Below are positions 5,512 to 7,035 of a DNA stretch of 7,035 nucleotides, piece after piece. How positions within the stretch are numbered: the first letter of the stretch is position 1; each line of letters opens with the position of its first letter. The notes beneath the pieces are model-generated. The model was given only the letters and a program-made list of their open reading frames with translations. It did not search any database and had not been told where the DNA came from. Origin of the DNA: Syntrophobacter sp. DG_60 (GTDB taxonomy: Bacteria; Desulfobacterota; Desulfofervidia; Desulfofervidales; DG-60); NCBI GenBank assembly GCA_001304365.1, contig LJNA01000080.1:1-7035 (forward strand). The letters run 5' to 3'. The translations under genes were made by a program, and so were the position numbers.

Positions 5512-5513
5512 CC

Positions 5514-6251
5514 CTACCCCAATCCTACATAAACCTTATTTACCTGATTTAAATCAACCCTTTTAATGTCCTTTAAACCAGTTTGATTTAGATAGATTAA
5601 TATCTTATGTAATGAACAAAGCTTTTCTTTATAATGTTCTTTACCTAAATAAACTTCAGTTCCACTAGTAGTGTAAAAGGTAACCCCCAGGTCTTGGTCT
5701 AAGTGAATTTTTGAAATCTCAGCCAAAGAGATACCCCATTTTTTATGCTTAAACCCCACCAATAAATCAATTGTCTCTTTTAGGTAAGGGCTATCTCTAT
5801 AAGCTCCGGTAATAATAGGCAAATCTGGATATTCCTTAAGATAAAACCAGACACCTTTTCTATCTATACTCCATAATCTAGGACCATCATAAATTAGGGC
5901 CAGCGGTTCCCTTTCTTTTAAAGAAATGATCAATCTATCAGGCCACTTGCGAGAGACATTTGCCTCTTCTATTAATGGGTAGGAAATCAGACGTTGCTTA
6001 AGCCAGCGTAAATGCAAATTTAACAGGCTTTGACCAGGATACAACTTAAGCCAAGTCAATATCTCTGATTTAGTAAGTCGTTTATTCCCAATAGTCTTCA
6101 CCTCTTTTATTTGAAAATAAGGATGGGTGACTACCAGGAGATACCACATTACAAAGATAAAGCTTAAGATACCGAGGGTAGTAATGAGTAATAAGCCTTT
6201 TAAAGCTAGTTGCTTTTTATTAATAGCTGGATAATAACGGTTTCTTCTCAC
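5514..6251 (-). CDS. ftsQ: Cell division protein FtsQ (DivIB family)
   Basis: FtsQ is a bitopic inner-membrane protein that joins FtsB/FtsL to the divisome. The 245-residue protein has a short basic cytoplasmic tail (MRRNRYYPAINKK), one membrane segment at about residues 18-41, then a periplasmic POTRA domain at ~46-115 (FQIKEVKTIGNKRLTKSEI; the IxGN turn is at 54-56) with KWPDRLIISLKEREPLALI leading into the FtsQ beta domain. LPIITG (144-149) and RVDLNQVNKVYVGLG at the end match the family pattern. The start is GTG at 6251 with AAGGAA about 7 bases upstream; murB ends 18 bp before it, so the two are probably co-transcribed. The stop at 5514-5516 is 1 bp from the end of the 292-bp repeat element, whose terminal hairpin therefore begins almost directly after translation ends. 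No ddl gene lies between murB and ftsQ. Confidence 0.95.
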   Translation of the reverse strand: MRRNRYYPAINKKQLALKGLLLITTLGILSFIFVMWYLLVVTHPYFQIKEVKTIGNKRLTKSEILTWLKLYPGQSLLNLHLRWLKQRLISYPLIEEANVSRKWPDRLIISLKEREPLALIYDGPRLWSIDRKGVWFYLKEYPDLPIITGAYRDSPYLKETIDLLVGFKHKKWGISLAEISKIHLDQDLGVTFYTTSGTEVYLGKEHYKEKLCSLHKILIYLNQTGLKDIKRVDLNQVNKVYVGLG

Positions 6252-6269
6252 AATGAGTTCCTTACATTT

Positions 6270-7035
6270 TTATATAATCTTAATCTCTGGCTCTAAAAAA
6301 ATACCTGTTTTTTGAAAGACCTTATTTTGTGCTAATTCCATTAAGGCCAATACATCGGTTGCCTTTGCACCTCCAAGATTAACAATGAAATTAGCATGTT
6401 TTTCAGAGATTTTGGCATTCCCTATTTGGTAACCCTTAAGCCCCGCGTCTTCAATTAATTTACCTGCAGCTGCTTCTTTAGGATTTTTAAACACACAACC
6501 TGCTGAAGGTAGGTTTAAGGGCTGCTTTGATTGTTTTTGCTGAAAATAAAAATGCATTTTGGTCTTAATCTTTTTATAAGCAGAAGGTACCAGTCGCAGG
6601 TGGGCCTCCAGAATCAATGTCCCAAGAGGTAAATTAGCTGTGCGGCAACCAAATCTAAGTACATTTTTTGGATACCATCTTATCTCCCCTTTTTGTGTTA
6701 TGGCTTTAATATCTATTATATTTTCTTCAATATTGTGCTCAAATGCTCCAGCATTACTTGCTATAGCCCCGCCCAAGGTACCAGGAATACCTACTAAGTA
6801 TTCTAGTCCCCCCCATCCACACCTTAGGCTGGCCATTAGCAACTTTGATAACTTTATACTCCCTCCTGCCTTAAGATAAATGGCATTTTTCTCTTTTAGC
6901 AAAATCTCTAACCTTGCAAAGTCTGGTCCAAGTTTAATGATTATTCCTGAATAACCATGGTCTTTTACCAAAACATTTGTTCCTTGGCCCAAAATGTAAT
7001 AGGAATAACCATTTTCTTTTAAGTAAAATAGCAAT
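6270..7035 (-). CDS. murB: UDP-N-acetylenolpyruvoylglucosamine reductase MurB (N-terminus outside the window)
   Basis: MurB is the cytoplasmic FAD enzyme that reduces UDP-GlcNAc-enolpyruvate with NADPH to UDP-MurNAc, the second committed step of peptidoglycan synthesis. The frame is open to the window edge; the TTG at 7034 is not a credible start, and some 30-50 N-terminal residues should be missing. Numbering from that TTG codon, the FAD-binding segments are LGQGTNVLVKDHGYSG (15-30) and GGLEYLVGIPGTLGGAIASNAGAF (75-98). FGCRTANLPLG (128-138) carries the active-site Arg (131), LPSAGCVFKNP (175-185) is the proton-donor loop, and KISEKHANFIVN and LEPEIKI follow, with E250 in the position of the catalytic Glu. 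The donor is Cys180 where E. coli MurB has Ser229. Absence of the large type I insertion fits a type II MurB. ftsQ follows after 18 bp. Confidence 0.96.
   Translation of the reverse strand, partial: LLFYLKENGYSYYILGQGTNVLVKDHGYSGIIIKLGPDFARLEILLKEKNAIYLKAGGSIKLSKLLMASLRCGWGGLEYLVGIPGTLGGAIASNAGAFEHNIEENIIDIKAITQKGEIRWYPKNVLRFGCRTANLPLGTLILEAHLRLVPSAYKKIKTKMHFYFQQKQSKQPLNLPSAGCVFKNPKEAAAGKLIEDAGLKGYQIGNAKISEKHANFIVNLGGAKATDVLALMELAQNKVFQKTGIFLEPEIKII

Larger units (their letters stand above)
5221..5512 (+). mobile_element. MITE-like modular repeat element, copy 2 (ftsQ-ftsA spacer), enlarged
   Basis: This 292-bp block is the inverted counterpart of 3780-3954. It starts GTATCTGCTC at 5221 and ends GAGTAATTAC at 5512, with 12 of the outer 17 bases matching between ends when inverted. 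Identical segments to copy 1 are 5245-5285, 5403-5426 and 5466-5512. It differs in three ways: its hairpin next to ftsA is shortened from 30 to 20 bases, a 39-base palindromic insertion (5427-5465) replaces 3 bases, and the central core (5286-5402, about 117 bases against 26) is unrelated. It fills almost the whole 302-base gap between ftsQ and the chosen ftsA start, and it carries a candidate promoter and a 39-codon frame in its core. Confidence 0.75.

Overview
The window is a low-GC (roughly 35-40% G+C by eye) bacterial chromosome segment in which two gene groups converge. Positions 1-1788 (+ strand) hold the 3' end of an fdhE-like gene, then mobB and moaA: formate dehydrogenase maturation and molybdenum cofactor (Moco) synthesis. 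Positions 1806-7035 (- strand) hold part of a division and cell wall (dcw) cluster, read murB -> ftsQ -> ftsA -> ftsZ, followed 2 bp later by a helix-turn-helix/periplasmic-binding-protein-fold regulator. A Gram-negative anaerobe of the Desulfobacterota type would fit the FdhE/MobB/MoaA set, the 214-residue MobB and the FtsQ/FtsA/FtsZ set, but the taxonomic guess is weak. No ddl lies between murB and ftsQ; murB reaches the window edge and is N-terminally incomplete.

The coding part is mostly ordinary. FtsQ (single-pass membrane POTRA protein), FtsA (actin-fold membrane anchor with a C-terminal amphipathic helix) and FtsZ (tubulin-like GTPase with a short linker and a C-terminal LDVPAF peptide) form the division core, and MurB supplies UDP-MurNAc. 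The regulator at the end of the ftsZ operon has a molybdate/tungstate-type ligand domain and faces mobB/moaA tail to tail, which suggests it belongs functionally to the Moco genes although it is transcribed with the division genes.

The unusual part is in the two spacers around ftsA (3767-3978 and 5212-5513). They hold inverted copies of one modular AT-rich element (3780-3954, 175 bp; 5221-5512, 292 bp). Each copy has a hairpin at each end and TGCAAAGTGCAAA-type arms. Stretches of 47, 24 and 41 bases are identical between copies. The larger copy also carries a 39-base palindromic insertion and a different core with a good -10 box. Because the copies are inverted around ftsA, a ftsQ-ftsA-ftsZ transcript could pair with itself over more than 100 bases, and recombination between them could invert ftsA.

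The copy upstream of ftsZ contains a 10-base perfect complement of the ftsZ Shine-Dalgarno/start region (3867-3876 against 3766-3775). A 15-codon open frame with a strong Shine-Dalgarno sequence across a hairpin ends exactly inside that complement. This is the layout of a translational attenuator and is the best candidate here for an undescribed control system, but it is inference from sequence alone.
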